From NCBI GenBank assembly GCA_047967505.1, contig CM106539.1: DNA of 64,000 bases. One strand, given 5' to 3'. Under the pieces are notes generated by a model. The model did no database searches. It was not told the origin of the DNA and worked only from the letters and a program-made list of their open reading frames with translations. Shown here piece by piece: positions 54,425-64,000 of the stretch. The number at the start of each line of letters is the position of its first letter. The first letter of the stretch is position 1. Position numbers and translations under genes: made by a program. The DNA is from Dipteris shenzhenensis. Taxonomy: Eukaryota; Polypodiophyta; Polypodiopsida; Gleicheniales.

Positions 54425-54660
54425 CACTATCAGCTGTTGTTAATAAGGCAACTCCAGTTGATAATATGGATGATGATACGTTAATCTAGATGGTTATAAA
54501 ACTTTGTGTGATAGGGTTTGTGAGTTAGCATCAGGTTAGGTCCATTGTTGATCTATTGATAAGGCAACTCAAGTTGATGATGTGGTTGATGATGTGTCAA
54601 TCAAGATGGTTGTAAAATCCCACATGATAGGGTTACTGTGTTAGGTTAGGTTCTTTCTTA
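54425..54660 (+). repeat. Tandem duplication of about 115 bases
   Basis: GATAAGGCAACTCAAGTTGA with TGATG(A)TG, then TCAATC(T)A(A)GATGGTTGTAAAA and GATAGGGTT, followed by TTAG(G)TTAGGT, occurs twice (from 54445 and 54560), about 80% identical. Confidence 0.75.
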
Positions 54661-55120
54661 ATCTTGTTACAAAAACTAGCCTATAAACCAACCATGCTTA
54701 TCTAAATTTTGGTGCCCAAGGAAATGCAATAAGAGGGTATGTATTGGTTGATTTCGGGCTCAATCAGTGGTGGTGTGTAATTATTAGACCAGCTTGATGA
54801 TGAGATGATTGAGTAATAACCAAACCTACAAGATGGTTTGATCGTTAATCAAGCTGGCTTGGTGGTCGGCTGAGCAAGCGAGGTGGTTGAGTGCAAGTCA
54901 AAGTGGCTACAATTATGTAATGTGGAAAACTCTTAGGCCGCAAACTAGTGTTCTTGTTGAGTATTATGCATTTTATGCTTTTGTGCAACTTGCAAGTTAC
55001 TTAAAAAGTGAATGCACATTGTTTTAGCCTATGGTTTCACTAAATTTATGCCTTTGTTTTCACAAAATAGTGAGCTGGTCTTTGGAGGGAAGGCATTGCA
55101 AAATATTTACTTATGTCAAT
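54661..55120. repeat. LTR-like sequence before a copia primer site
   Basis: AT-rich, no gene. The sequence ends at TTATGTCAAT just before the primer-like site at 55121, so it may be a diverged LTR. GATGATTGAG/GGTTTGATCG words recur near 54790-54880. Confidence 0.3.
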
Positions 55121-56050
55121 TGGTATCAGAGGATTGTACAAAAGAAATTGGAGTTCTTTTCTCTTTGCATCAATGATGCTAGAGTAAAATAGCTACGAAA
55201 AATAAGAATATCAGATTGGATATTTGAACGTAGCAGTTATGTAGGGTTTTAACAAAGTGAAGCCACTAAGATCTGCATCTATGAATACTTTCAAATCAAG
55301 TTCATATTAGTTTGTCATATTTGAGATCAAAATGTATGGCCCCTCATATATATCTAAGACTCTATTGAACTTAATTGATGGATTACACAGCAACATCTGT
55401 GTTATATGTACCAACGCTAGGAACGAGTTTATCATCCATATCAAAAATCAAGGTTAGAGGATCAAGGTTCCCAAGAAATGCATAATGTTCACATTGAGGA
55501 TGCACATCACAAGGAACCATTTCCTACCGCAGGAGGAACCAAGGAATGTCATCCACTAGATTTGGTTCACACAGGTATTACAAGATATATGCTAGACACA
55601 CCATCATCCAAAGGAAGCAAATACCTTGTTACTTTCATCGATGATTAATGCAGAAGAGATCCACGGCATGTTGCAAAAAGAAAGAGTAAAGTAATTTGTG
55701 AAAGAACCCCATGTACATTGCAAACAAGTGGCGAATTCCTTCTAGATAGAAGCTGTAAGCACCCCAATGTATTTGATTATAACCACTCAATGAGATGCAT
55801 CTAAAAGAAAATCTAACAAGAGAATTAGAATGATTGGATGATAGAGTTGAATAATAAGGAAAGCAATGAACATACAACTGTAGATGTAACTCCACCTTAA
55901 GGCATCAAATTCTCCTATGGGTGATCCACCTACATCAACATCAAAACCTTAACCAAGATGGGTGAGAAGCTGGTGGAAGAAGCATTATGTTTTTTGCAAA
56001 CACGTCAAAGAGCCAAAATCTTTTGAAGAGGCAACCTAGTCAAAATATTG
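55121..56050 (+). mobile_element. Ty1/copia relic with primer site and integrase fragment
   Basis: TGGTATCAGAGG (55121-55132) is a primer-site variant (final C replaced by G). At about 55560-55650 the plus strand encodes LVHTGITRYMLD, a short gap, then SKGSKYLVTFIDD, matching the start of a copia integrase core (HTD...KYFVTFIDD), followed by stops and KRKSKVICE. Gag and protease are almost wholly deleted between the two. Very decayed. Confidence 0.6.
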
Positions 56051-56480
56051 GATTCAAGTCATACTTGCCTCTCCTATCAATTTCATATAGTTTTGGTGAG
56101 TGGAGGCTTAATTAACCTATGTTTTAAGCTTTAATCAAACTATGTTTCTCTACTAATTCCTATGTTTTACACTTTAATCAAACTATGTTTCTCTACTACA
56201 CTTTATAATGGCTCTACTAATTCCAAAAATTCTATAACATTGTGCCTGAGCATCGGATTTGCATCAAACTTTTTGCATTGGGTTTGTCATTTTCTGCTTC
56301 AATGGTCTTGGCATTCAGAACTTAGATTGGATTTAAAAAATTGAGAAAATTTGCATGATTCATTGAAAAAATTCATTGGTGAATTAATTAAAACATTAAC
56401 CTAAGCTAAAACCCTATTATAAATTAATCTAAATTAACCATCTACTCTACATTAACCCTCTCTAAAATAATCTGAGTTAA
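56051..56480. other. No gene seen
   Basis: AT-rich. TATGTTTCTCTACTA occurs at 56140 and 56186 (tandem repeat of about 46 bases with CACTTTAATCAAACTATG). TTAACC-type words occur at 56395-56485. Confidence 0.5.
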
Positions 56481-56486
56481 CCCTCC

Positions 56487-56840
56487 GCCTTGCCAGCCAC
56501 CTCCCATTCCCTCCGCCTCGTTGCCCGCCCCCTTCTCTCAAGTCCTCTCTTTCTCGCTACGATCTGTTGCATGTTTTGGTGCAGCCTCTATGGTACAATC
56601 TGCTCAGCCCCCACTTCCATTGCTCACGCTCACTCCACCTCTGCATCTCCCCCATCTTTCCCTCCAATCAGCTCCCCACCCCCTTTCGGCCTCCCTAGTT
56701 GCAGCGGATCTCCGAATCACGACCCATGGAAGATGCGGATTCCCTTGATGCTCAATTGTCCTTGCTTTCCCATAAATCACTCGACAGCTACGCCTTCGTG
56801 AACGATGCATCAAGAGTGCTATCTTTTAATTTTCCGCTGA
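56487..56840 (+). other. GC-rich coding-like stretch, unidentified
   Basis: Composition changes sharply to Pro/Ser/His-rich codons (56490-56725). A separate frame from ATG at 56728 reads MEDADSLDAQLSLLSHKSLD, SYAFVNDASRVLSFNFPLTS and looks like a plant N-terminal exon. No domain is recognised and no downstream exon could be joined. It could be a captured or residual gene fragment. Confidence 0.3.
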
Positions 56841-57119
56841 CAAGTATGGATGGGAGATATGCGCGACTATTGTGATCCAGCCCTATTTCCTACAAGGCAT
56901 TAAGGGGAGGGTGGGATGCTTCCGATTCACGACAGAAGGAACAACAGCAGGCTGTAAGCAGGAGCAGCAACGAGGGACGGTGGATGGCAAGGTGGAAGGT
57001 GACAATGGCAGAGACGGTGCATCAAGCAAGGCGGACGCGAGGTCGTGAGCAGCCTTTTTAACGAGCTGCGAACATTTCCTTTTTACCCCTCTTGCTTCCC
57101 ACCACTAATTATTGGTATT

Positions 57120-57600
57120 TTTCACTAACAGGGGGCCCTATTTAGCTTAATTTATGTATGCATAGACCAAACGTTCGAGAATCTTTAATGTATGTTTCTC
57201 TATAGCTTAATTTATTTATGCATAGACCAATCATTCAAGAAAAGATTCGAACCCAAAACCTTCCTTTCCAAAGCGCATCACGCTACAAAGTAATATAATA
57301 TGCACATTTCCTTATAATAGTATTATAAATCCTCCCTCCCTATCCCCTCTATAAATGGTCCCCCCTCTCCCCAATCTCAAATGTCCCTCCCTCTTTAATG
57401 CCCCTCCCTTATTTAAATCAACTTTCCCCTCCCAACACTTGAGATTGGCCCTCCCCCTTCCCCCTCTAATTATTGCTCCTCCCCCTTCCTCCTTTATTTA
57501 ATCTATTCAAATATTGGATTCAAGCCATGGATGGAGCATGAAAGCAGCCTGAGAAGCTGCCATGGGTGCATTTAGCTCTGCATCCAACCGTTGGCAGCTT
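57120..57600. repeat. Repeat with tRNA-like B box; no gene
   Basis: TTTAGCTTAATTTATGTATG then CATAGACCAA occurs twice (57139 and 57204). At 57243-57285 the minus strand reads GTTTTGGGTTCGAATCTTTT, a Pol III box B, preceded by GCGTGATGCGCTTTGGAAAG, so a decayed tRNA-derived SINE is possible. CCCTCCC-rich sequence follows. Confidence 0.35.
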
Positions 57601-57662
57601 CTTAAAATCCCTCTCAACAATAGCTTTGGGAACGTGAAGGGAGTTCATAATGAAATGGAAAA

Positions 57663-57962
57663 TTGTCAATTTTAACTATACGACAACTTTTCAGAGACAA
57701 ATGCCTAAAACAAGGGGCTTCACCACATGGTTCAACTCTGGAGCAAGCATGCGGGGGGGGGGGGGGGGGGGGGGGCGGAGGGTCCATCAGGTCCAACGTG
57801 CAGGAGGCCTGCAGCAATCCATCTGGTTTTGCCTTCGAGGAATACCTCCAAAGAGCATTGAAGCATCCCATCGCCCAAGAGTTGGCCTATTTGCAGGAAT
57901 CCCTCAGGCACATAGAGAAGTCTATTGGCCCACCCAAATCCAACCTTACTACACAGTGCTAG
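57663..57962 (+). other. Open frame interrupted by a 23-base G tract, unidentified
   Basis: The frame reads MSILTIRQLFRDKCLKQGAS, then a poly-Gly run from the G tract at 57753-57775, then SIRSNVQEACSNPSGFAFEE and YLQRALKHPIAQELAYLQES. The last part is a plausible helical protein segment, but I cannot name it. The G tract alone could create the join, so gene status is doubtful. Confidence 0.25.
57753..57775 (+). repeat. Homopolymer G tract (23 bases)
   Basis: Uninterrupted run of G on the plus strand. Confidence 0.97.
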
Positions 57963-58555
57963 GGGGGGAATGGTCCAACTCACCTCCAAATTACAATCAG
58001 ATAAACGTGCAAATTATCAAGTTTTACTGACAGACTGTCACATGTGCAGCTTCACAGCCCCGTCAAACTTGTGAAAACAATGTTCACATTACCTAACATA
58101 CTTGTATGTATGACCCAAAATGTGCTACTGGAACTTGCACTTGCATCATGGTGGAAGCTTACAACCTAAGGCAAAAATTCATATGAGAACCTCGTCCAGC
58201 CCAAGCCTAGAAATCTCCATACTGTAGAAACCAGCAAATAATCACAATATGCATCTGAACATGCAACGAAGGGCTGGTAATGATGATAAGAATGGGAGCA
58301 ACGTTAGCAGCCCCCCAACTCCATCAAGAGCAAGGCCTCACTCACACTATTTATTCAACTCATTAAAGATTTGCTTTCTCGACATGTTCAGAAAGCAGAT
58401 GGTCAACTTCGATTGAGCATAAGCCACAATTGCACAATTGCTGCTACGTTGGCCCAGATACTTAGGTGGCCAACATGCACATCAATGGAGTCTTCTCACT
58501 TCACGTACTCCATGTGCAACTATAGCGCAGGTAGCCCCACTGCTCAAGCCTTTCA

Positions 58556-58700
58556 GCTCTGATACCAATTTCATTGGTTGTATATCTGCACTGAGTCCCA
58601 CCGTATGAGAGAGAGAGAGAGAGAGAGAGAGAGGAGGAGGAACAAGAAGAACAAGAAGAATGAAATAATTAACATAAACATGAAAATATAAGCTGCTAAA
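58556..58700 (-). repeat. Primer-site remnant and LTR-like end with (GA)n
   Basis: The minus strand carries TGGTATCAGAGC at 58567-58556, next to a possible LTR (from 58568) that includes (GA)n at 58607-58633. No coding sequence is attached on either side, so this is a remnant of a minus-strand LTR element. Confidence 0.4.
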
Positions 58701-59691
58701 TACGAAAAATCTAGAGCTCCTTTGACTTAATGTTTAGAAACTTTCAATAAAAACTAATTTTACAACGCCCACAACCATTATAAAGAATGTGGACTCTTAC
58801 GCTTTGTCTTTGACTCTTTACAATCCAAACACAAACCAACCAAAGAGAAAATGGCAACTTTGTGCACTGATTGGCCAGCTATCTCTGATTACTTGTAAAG
58901 AGCATTCTGACAATGACACCAAAAAGATGACTTGTATTGTGGCAAAACTTGTGAGTTAAAGGCACCTTGTAAAGAATCTACTTCTCAATTCACACACCCG
59001 AGCTTTGAGAAGATGACACGGTAAATCAAGATTAAATTTAAAGTCCATATAGCTGGTAATAGGAACTTAGCCTCTTGCTAGGAAGTTGCCACTAAAGTTT
59101 ACATAAAGGCACAACAAAAGAAGCCTTGATATCAACAACTCAGAGAATGACCTTGCACCTTGAGTGCAGTCGACTAAAGATCATCCTTTGTCCTTGAAAA
59201 TTGGAATCACAATACAATCTTTTGTTCACAAAGATTTACAAAATATACCCACGTTCAGTATGGATAAGATTTCTAAATCACCTAAATTTATGCTTAAAAG
59301 ACATTAATAGTGACTGTCAATTATAGTTCGAACTTAATATCCTTAAACATTGGAAGACTAGATTCAAGGCAACGCTGGCTTGAATTCAATTCTATACTTG
59401 CTATGGATTTGAATACAAAGCCCACTGCCTTTACACAACCATTACAAAGAGTAGAACACAAAATCCCAGTCCTTAAAAGAATGAGCTTTCACGTATTCAT
59501 ATTGATATTGAAAGTCAAAAAATCAAAACACAGATACATCCCAGTCTTTGGGGTACATTACATTTCCCTTTTTATGAAATCTGTTGACCAAATTACGCTG
59601 TACAATAAAACAAGATAGTCCATCCACGGCCAAACTTCTAACAAGTTTTGAGAGTTCGTATGATCCCATTCACAAGCAGGGAGTAACGGTG
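58701..59691. other. 3' flank of the ubiquitin-conjugating enzyme gene
   Basis: AT-rich, no coding potential on either strand. It would contain the 3' UTR and poly(A) site of the minus-strand gene, but I cannot place the cleavage site. Confidence 0.5.
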
Positions 59692-60711
59692 TCACGATTC
59701 CAAGGACTTGCGCACGCACTGTCTTACCTTCCTGTGAGCACCACGCAGATAAAAAGGGCCTCAAAGGTCAAACGCAGAAGACCATTGAATAGGTATGAAA
59801 AGAGACCACATACCCTCACCAAATTTCACCCACGCTTGAAAATTCAAACAACATAAGCAAACACCTGTTATAAGCCTGAATATCATTTTGGTACAGATGA
59901 GCTGCTTCCGGATTGGCAGGGCTTGCCGGATTTGGATCTGTCAACAGAGACTGGTTACGAAAACCAGAAATTCTTCAGAAATCCAAGTACTCGAATAACG
60001 AACCTCTAGACAAAAGGAATGCACTAAATAAAGACTCCAAGGAAGAGACCTGGATGGAAGTGAGAATCGTCGAAACATTATGGCAAGGGGACCAAGCGTC
60101 TTGAATAATATCCATGCACAACGTACCATCACTGTACACTGCATTACAGGACATGAACATGAGAACAATCTAAGGCGTAACAGAAAGCAATCAACTCAAA
60201 GGAGCTGCCTAACCGTTAGGATGATATACGTCTGACGTGAACCGAACCCGAGGCGGCTTCTCTGGGTAGTGTTCTCCAAAAATTAAGCGCAAAGAGAAAA
60301 TTCCACCTGGACAACAACAACGTTCATCTATATTGATGACATGAAATGAAAAGCCTTTTTCGACTACACCCCAAGTAACAAGCTTTTTCCATGAGATACA
60401 ATTCGGCACAACCAAAGAGCCGATTCTTCCCTCAGACAACCAATTCCAGGGCAAAAAGAAGCAGCAGCACCTTCCCAGGCAGTGTCATCGGGGCCGAAAA
60501 TGGTAGCTCCCCAGACGAAAAGATTCTCATCACCGTGGGGGCTGGCACTGCAACCCTAGGGAAGAAGAATTGGAAGCAGGGGGATCAAAATGTGAGAAGG
60601 TGAAATTGTTTAAGAGATGGAAGGGATAGCGAGAAGGGGAAGTACCTCAGGCGGCTCGTTACAGATGGACTTGAGATCGGACATGAGGCGAAGCTGAGCA
60701 GAGGATGCCAT
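59692..60711 (-). CDS. UBC2: Ubiquitin-conjugating enzyme E2, Rad6/UBC2 type, six exons, intact
   Basis: Minus-strand exons 60711-60646, 60555-60471, 60306-60214, 60138-60050, 59950-59865 and 59731-59692 join in frame with GT..AG at every intron to give 152 residues plus TGA. That equals the usual length of plant Rad6-type E2s. The protein starts [14 protein letters not shown], shows [32 protein letters not shown], the HPN motif (residues 79-81), [10 protein letters not shown] with the ubiquitin-accepting Cys89, [20 protein letters not shown] and [12 protein letters not shown], and ends [12 protein letters not shown]. It accepts ubiquitin from E1 and passes it to substrates with an E3; Rad6 relatives act on histone H2B and PCNA. 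It lacks the Rad6 AxxRLMRDF N-terminal basic residues, so a diverged paralogue is possible. Start chosen as the only Met giving family length. Confidence 0.92.
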
Positions 60712-61000
60712 AGCCAGGAGACCTTGGAGCTCCCCTGCAGAGAAAGCAAAATGAATGAAAATGAATGAATGAATGAAAATGCCCTTTCCTCCTTCCCATT
60801 TCTTATACCATCACCATAACCTATTAAAAATTGGGAGTTTCCATTAACCTTTAGCCTCCTTTGGAATCTCATGTATTCATTCACATACCCCATCCATCTT
60901 TCCTCCTCGTGGAATTTCACCCGCCCCTCCACCGCTTCCCGCCCGCTTTCTCGCTCCCCTGCACATTGCTCGCCACGACATAAATGGCATTGAGCACATC
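60712..61000 (-). promoter_or_regulatory. Leader/promoter region of the UBC2-like gene
   Basis: Upstream on the minus strand, an ATTCATTCATTTTCATTCATT stretch (60745-60775) is followed by TTTGCTTTCTCTGCAG, which could end a 5' UTR intron just before GGGAGCTCCAAGG and the start codon. No clear TATA box. Confidence 0.35.
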
Positions 61001-61720
61001 GCTCTCATTTTGGTGTTGTTGCTCTCAAGTAGGACGCCCAACTATAGAGCTGGCTACAAGGAGGGACTGGCACGAGGATGAAAGCTCTACAATGTGCTAG
61101 TTGAGAAATGTAGCCCCTATTTGTAGGTCAGTGCTGAGGGAAATTGCAATGCAAGAGTGGGAAAATAGATGGAAATTTTCAAATGGCCAATAAAGCTTTC
61201 GTTCCAGACAGAGTGCAAAAAACAAATCACCAAATAAGCATTCCTAGCATGGTGGTTGAATGCAAGTGAAGGAAGACATGAGAGGATACAAATAATTATT
61301 TGACTTTGTACAACGAGATGAATGGAAAGAAAGAGGATTCTATGCATTACTTCTTGAGCAATGGGTAGTACTGACCAAGCCTTGTTAGAAGAAAGGGGTA
61401 TAAAAGAAAGACCACACGATGTAACAAGGGTTGTTCATTGCTTTGCGGTTAGGGAGTCAAGACCATTGGAAAGAAGGACGTGTTGAGTTCAGCGTCAAGC
61501 AGTTTGTATTACTGTCGATCAATGGCGTAGGTGAGTTCTTGACAATCACTAGAACTCCATCAACTATTACAGCTCACCATTAGGCTTGTTTGCTCCAATA
61601 CTTGGGCTCAATCCAAACGACATGCATGTTTGTGAATGGACCAGTTATGCTTCATTTCATGCTTTGCTTGGACCTCAACCTTCATTCATTGATTCAACTT
61701 GTTGAAGCCTTTGCTCAGGA
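61001..61720. other. No gene seen
   Basis: Unassigned sequence upstream of the E2 gene. A 76-codon minus frame (61347-61117) has no domain. Confidence 0.4.
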
Positions 61721-61723
61721 GGT

Positions 61724-63120
61724 TCAACATTGACCCCAATTGTTTTCCCTAGCCATGTCCTCATGGCTAGAATGTCCCTGGTTGGGAGGCAATGGGGCGC
61801 TTTGTGTCCTCATTGCATTTGGGGATGGACCAGTCGCACAATAGCTCCCAGATTTATGATGCATCCCTTTGGATATGCAGTGCATCTGTAATGTTGTCCT
61901 TGGATTCAGAATGTTGGCAATGGTATTCAATAGATGTGTTCTGCCACCATCACTAGGTCCCTCTTCTTCTTTACTTTTGCAATTTAGACTTTGATGGCCT
62001 GTTTCCATGCCTACTCCATCCATGTTCATTAGGATCTTCAATGCGATTGGGGACACCGACTCGCCCATCTTGACTTTTGATTGTCTTATCTGGTGGGTAG
62101 TGAGAAGTGTCTATTGTTTTGTTCATGAGGCCATTAATGGAATTGTTGGCTTCTCATTGTATTCTTCCTTTAACTCGAGCTTGGTTTTGTCCTTCATTGA
62201 GTTGATGATTCAAATGGCATCTTGAGCTCTGAGTCCTGTAATTTGTTCCTGCTCCAATAAGCCTTCATTCACTAATTCTTGGGCATGAATGGCTCACTTG
62301 TACTTTCCTACGTCAACTTGGTGATGGTCCCTTCTTGAGTGGGCTTGATGGTTGTTCCAATGGATGTTTTAGATGTTGAACCCAAGGCCTCGTCATCCTT
62401 CCTCTATGTCTTGAGTTGAGAGGGCTCGATTTGCTTCATCAAGAGTTGGTGTAGCTCCTTCACCTCAACTTAAAGCTCATCTCGTTTTGCTATCAAATGG
62501 TATTAAAATTCTTTGATGCTTCATTCTTGATCTTCACTTAAACAACGACAAGCTTTGCTTGTTGATGGTTGTGGGGTCTATTTGAGCTTCCAAGATGTTG
62601 GGATGAGACTTGAGGTCGACGTTCTCCTTGGTGACCTTGACCAAGTGCTCGATTGTTGCTTTGTTATTGTGTTTCCTCTTGCATAAGCAAACCAATTTCT
62701 TGGTTCTCTTCTTCCTCTTGGGGAGTTCTTGGCCAAGGTTTTCGACCCCTCTTTCTGCCATTGTTGGGCCTTCTCAGTCTTTAATGTCATGCTTTGTTCC
62801 TCAAGCTCCCTTATTACTTGCACTGTAACCCAAATTTCATCCTGCCAAGAGATTGAAATTCTCCTAAATGTGGGCCAATACATTGATGGCCTACCTCATG
62901 ATTTAGCTATATGCATGGCAATACATTTAAAATCCTCTTTGATGGAAACCATGATGTCAGTTCAAGTGATGGCCAGCAAGGTCTTGTCATGTATGGTACT
63001 ATGAAAGAAAAGATGAAACACGAAACATATATCTTTAGTAACCATTCGACGCTAAATAACAAGAGAGAGGGAGAGATGATTGCAATACAAACATCAAGTT
63101 TTTCTACCATTGCTTGATGC
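61724..63120 (-). other. Unidentified decayed coding-like region, possibly retroelement gag
   Basis: Minus-strand blocks with one sense: MYWPTFRRISISWQDEIWVT and REPRNWFAYARGNTITKQQS (62883-62578), a Lys-rich KRKKRTKKLVCLCKRKHNNK (other frame) and TGHQSLNCKSKEEEGPSDGG (62068-61724). The Glu/Lys/Gln-rich coiled-coil-like composition is reminiscent of a gag or coat protein, but no diagnostic motif is present. A TATA-like TTTATATAGAGAGAG lies at 63169-63183. Confidence 0.25.
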
Positions 63121-64000
63121 ATCTTGTTCTTTCTTGTCCTCTCATCTCAAACGCATACACCTCCCACATTTATATAGAGAGAGTCCATATGCTTTACAAT
63201 CAGCTTTTACCAAAAACAATATTTTTTTGCAGCAAAAAAAAGAAAGTATTCTAGCTTAAATAAGATGTTTTTCTAATGATATATTGTCCAAAAGAGGGAG
63301 TAGTGGATAATCATAGGTGTATTGATCTTTGTCTAGATTGACGTGGCCTAGGAAATATTACAAGCATCCTTGTGTATTACTAAGTGCTAAAGCATGGAAT
63401 CTTTTAATGGAAATAATATCTCCTCGCATAATGCTTATTAATAACTATTAAGGTATGATGATACTCATTGGCTCTAATAGATGACTCCTCAATTTTTATC
63501 TAGAATGTGTGTGGCATAGAGAGCATTTCCTTCCTTCTCACTTCATATTTTGCAAGTTTTTCCTAGTGTTATTCTCAACATCTTCTAATGGAAAGATTAT
63601 TGTTAGTTTATATAGCAATTCTTTGGCTTAAGCATTTATGTTTGTTTATATAGAAGTTCTTTGGCTTCTTTCTTATGATAGGTAGTTATTCTCTAATTTA
63701 TAGAATTTTATACACAAAATAATGAAAGTGATCACCCGCTCTTACTTCATTCTCTGTTGACTAGAAGTGGATCCCCTCACTTCATTTCATGTTTTTATTT
63801 TACTATTAATTGTATAATACTTCACTACACTTAATCGTAGATCCTTTTTTTTGTTACTTTTCTAGAACATAGCTTTGTATGGAATGCTATTGCATTGTTG
63901 AAATGTTGTACTAGTTGATTACCTCAAACTATATATCTACCTTCTTTCCTTGGAGGTTTTTTATGAAGTATTGTAGACGGACCATGGTTGTATCTACTTT
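63121..64000. other. No gene seen
   Basis: AT-rich. TTTGTTTATATAG(C/A)A(A/G)TTCTTTGGCTT-like words recur at 63605-63630 and 63650-63670. No coding potential. Confidence 0.5.

Noticed and set aside
54899-55120. Defined LTR of the second copia relic
   Set aside because: No TG start or second copy could be matched, so only the primer site is claimed.

Overview
The window is nuclear DNA from a land plant with a large, repeat-rich genome. Evidence: several LTR elements primed by the usual plant initiator-Met tRNA site (TGGTATCAGAGC), a LINE, a tRNA-headed SINE, a Helitron-class relic, Mutator-like remains, abundant (GA)n/(CT)n tracts, and one intact spliced nuclear gene. I cannot fix the species; a non-model or non-flowering plant seems likely but this is inference. 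Almost every transposon gene is broken.

Layout. 1-4259: Ty3/gypsy element (minus), cut by the window edge, with one LTR. 4567-6591: decayed Ty1/copia element (minus) in which a protease/pre-integrase segment has been moved and inverted. 7259-7819: possible host exons. 9083-12357: relic of a Helentron-type rolling-circle transposon (Rep, helicase, endonuclease; minus), with a ~110 bp direct repeat at 8664 and 18519. 13089-17060: unassigned retroposon-like and G-rich sequence. 18908-21180: LTR element lacking pol. 21940-24716: internally deleted LINE.

25142-39676 is the most interesting part: a ~14.5 kb unit bounded by 42 bp inverted repeats. Its left half carries a ten-exon minus-strand gene encoding a ParB-like domain joined to a DNA amino-methyltransferase-like domain. 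Its right half carries a broken plus-strand transposase with a GCM/WRKY-like zinc finger, a DDE-like core and a SWIM-like finger. Between these divergent genes lie six 72-79 bp near-perfect palindromes sharing a 16 bp centre, purine-rich minisatellites and a captured LRR gene fragment. A transposon with its own ParB/methylase protein and a palindrome cluster is my main candidate for an undescribed system.

40-45 kb: a SINE, a 195 bp tandem duplication, an RNase H fragment and Ty3/gypsy gag-protease (plus). 45930-47909: transposase of a family I cannot place. 48340-49107: histone H3/CENH3-like pseudogene. 49562-51833: broken acidic gene (minus) whose intron holds two related foldback elements. 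51.9-54.7 kb: (CT)n tracts and tandem duplications. 55121-56050: copia relic. 59692-60711: intact six-exon Rad6-type ubiquitin-conjugating enzyme (minus), the only convincing host gene. The rest to 64000 is repeat-like or featureless.
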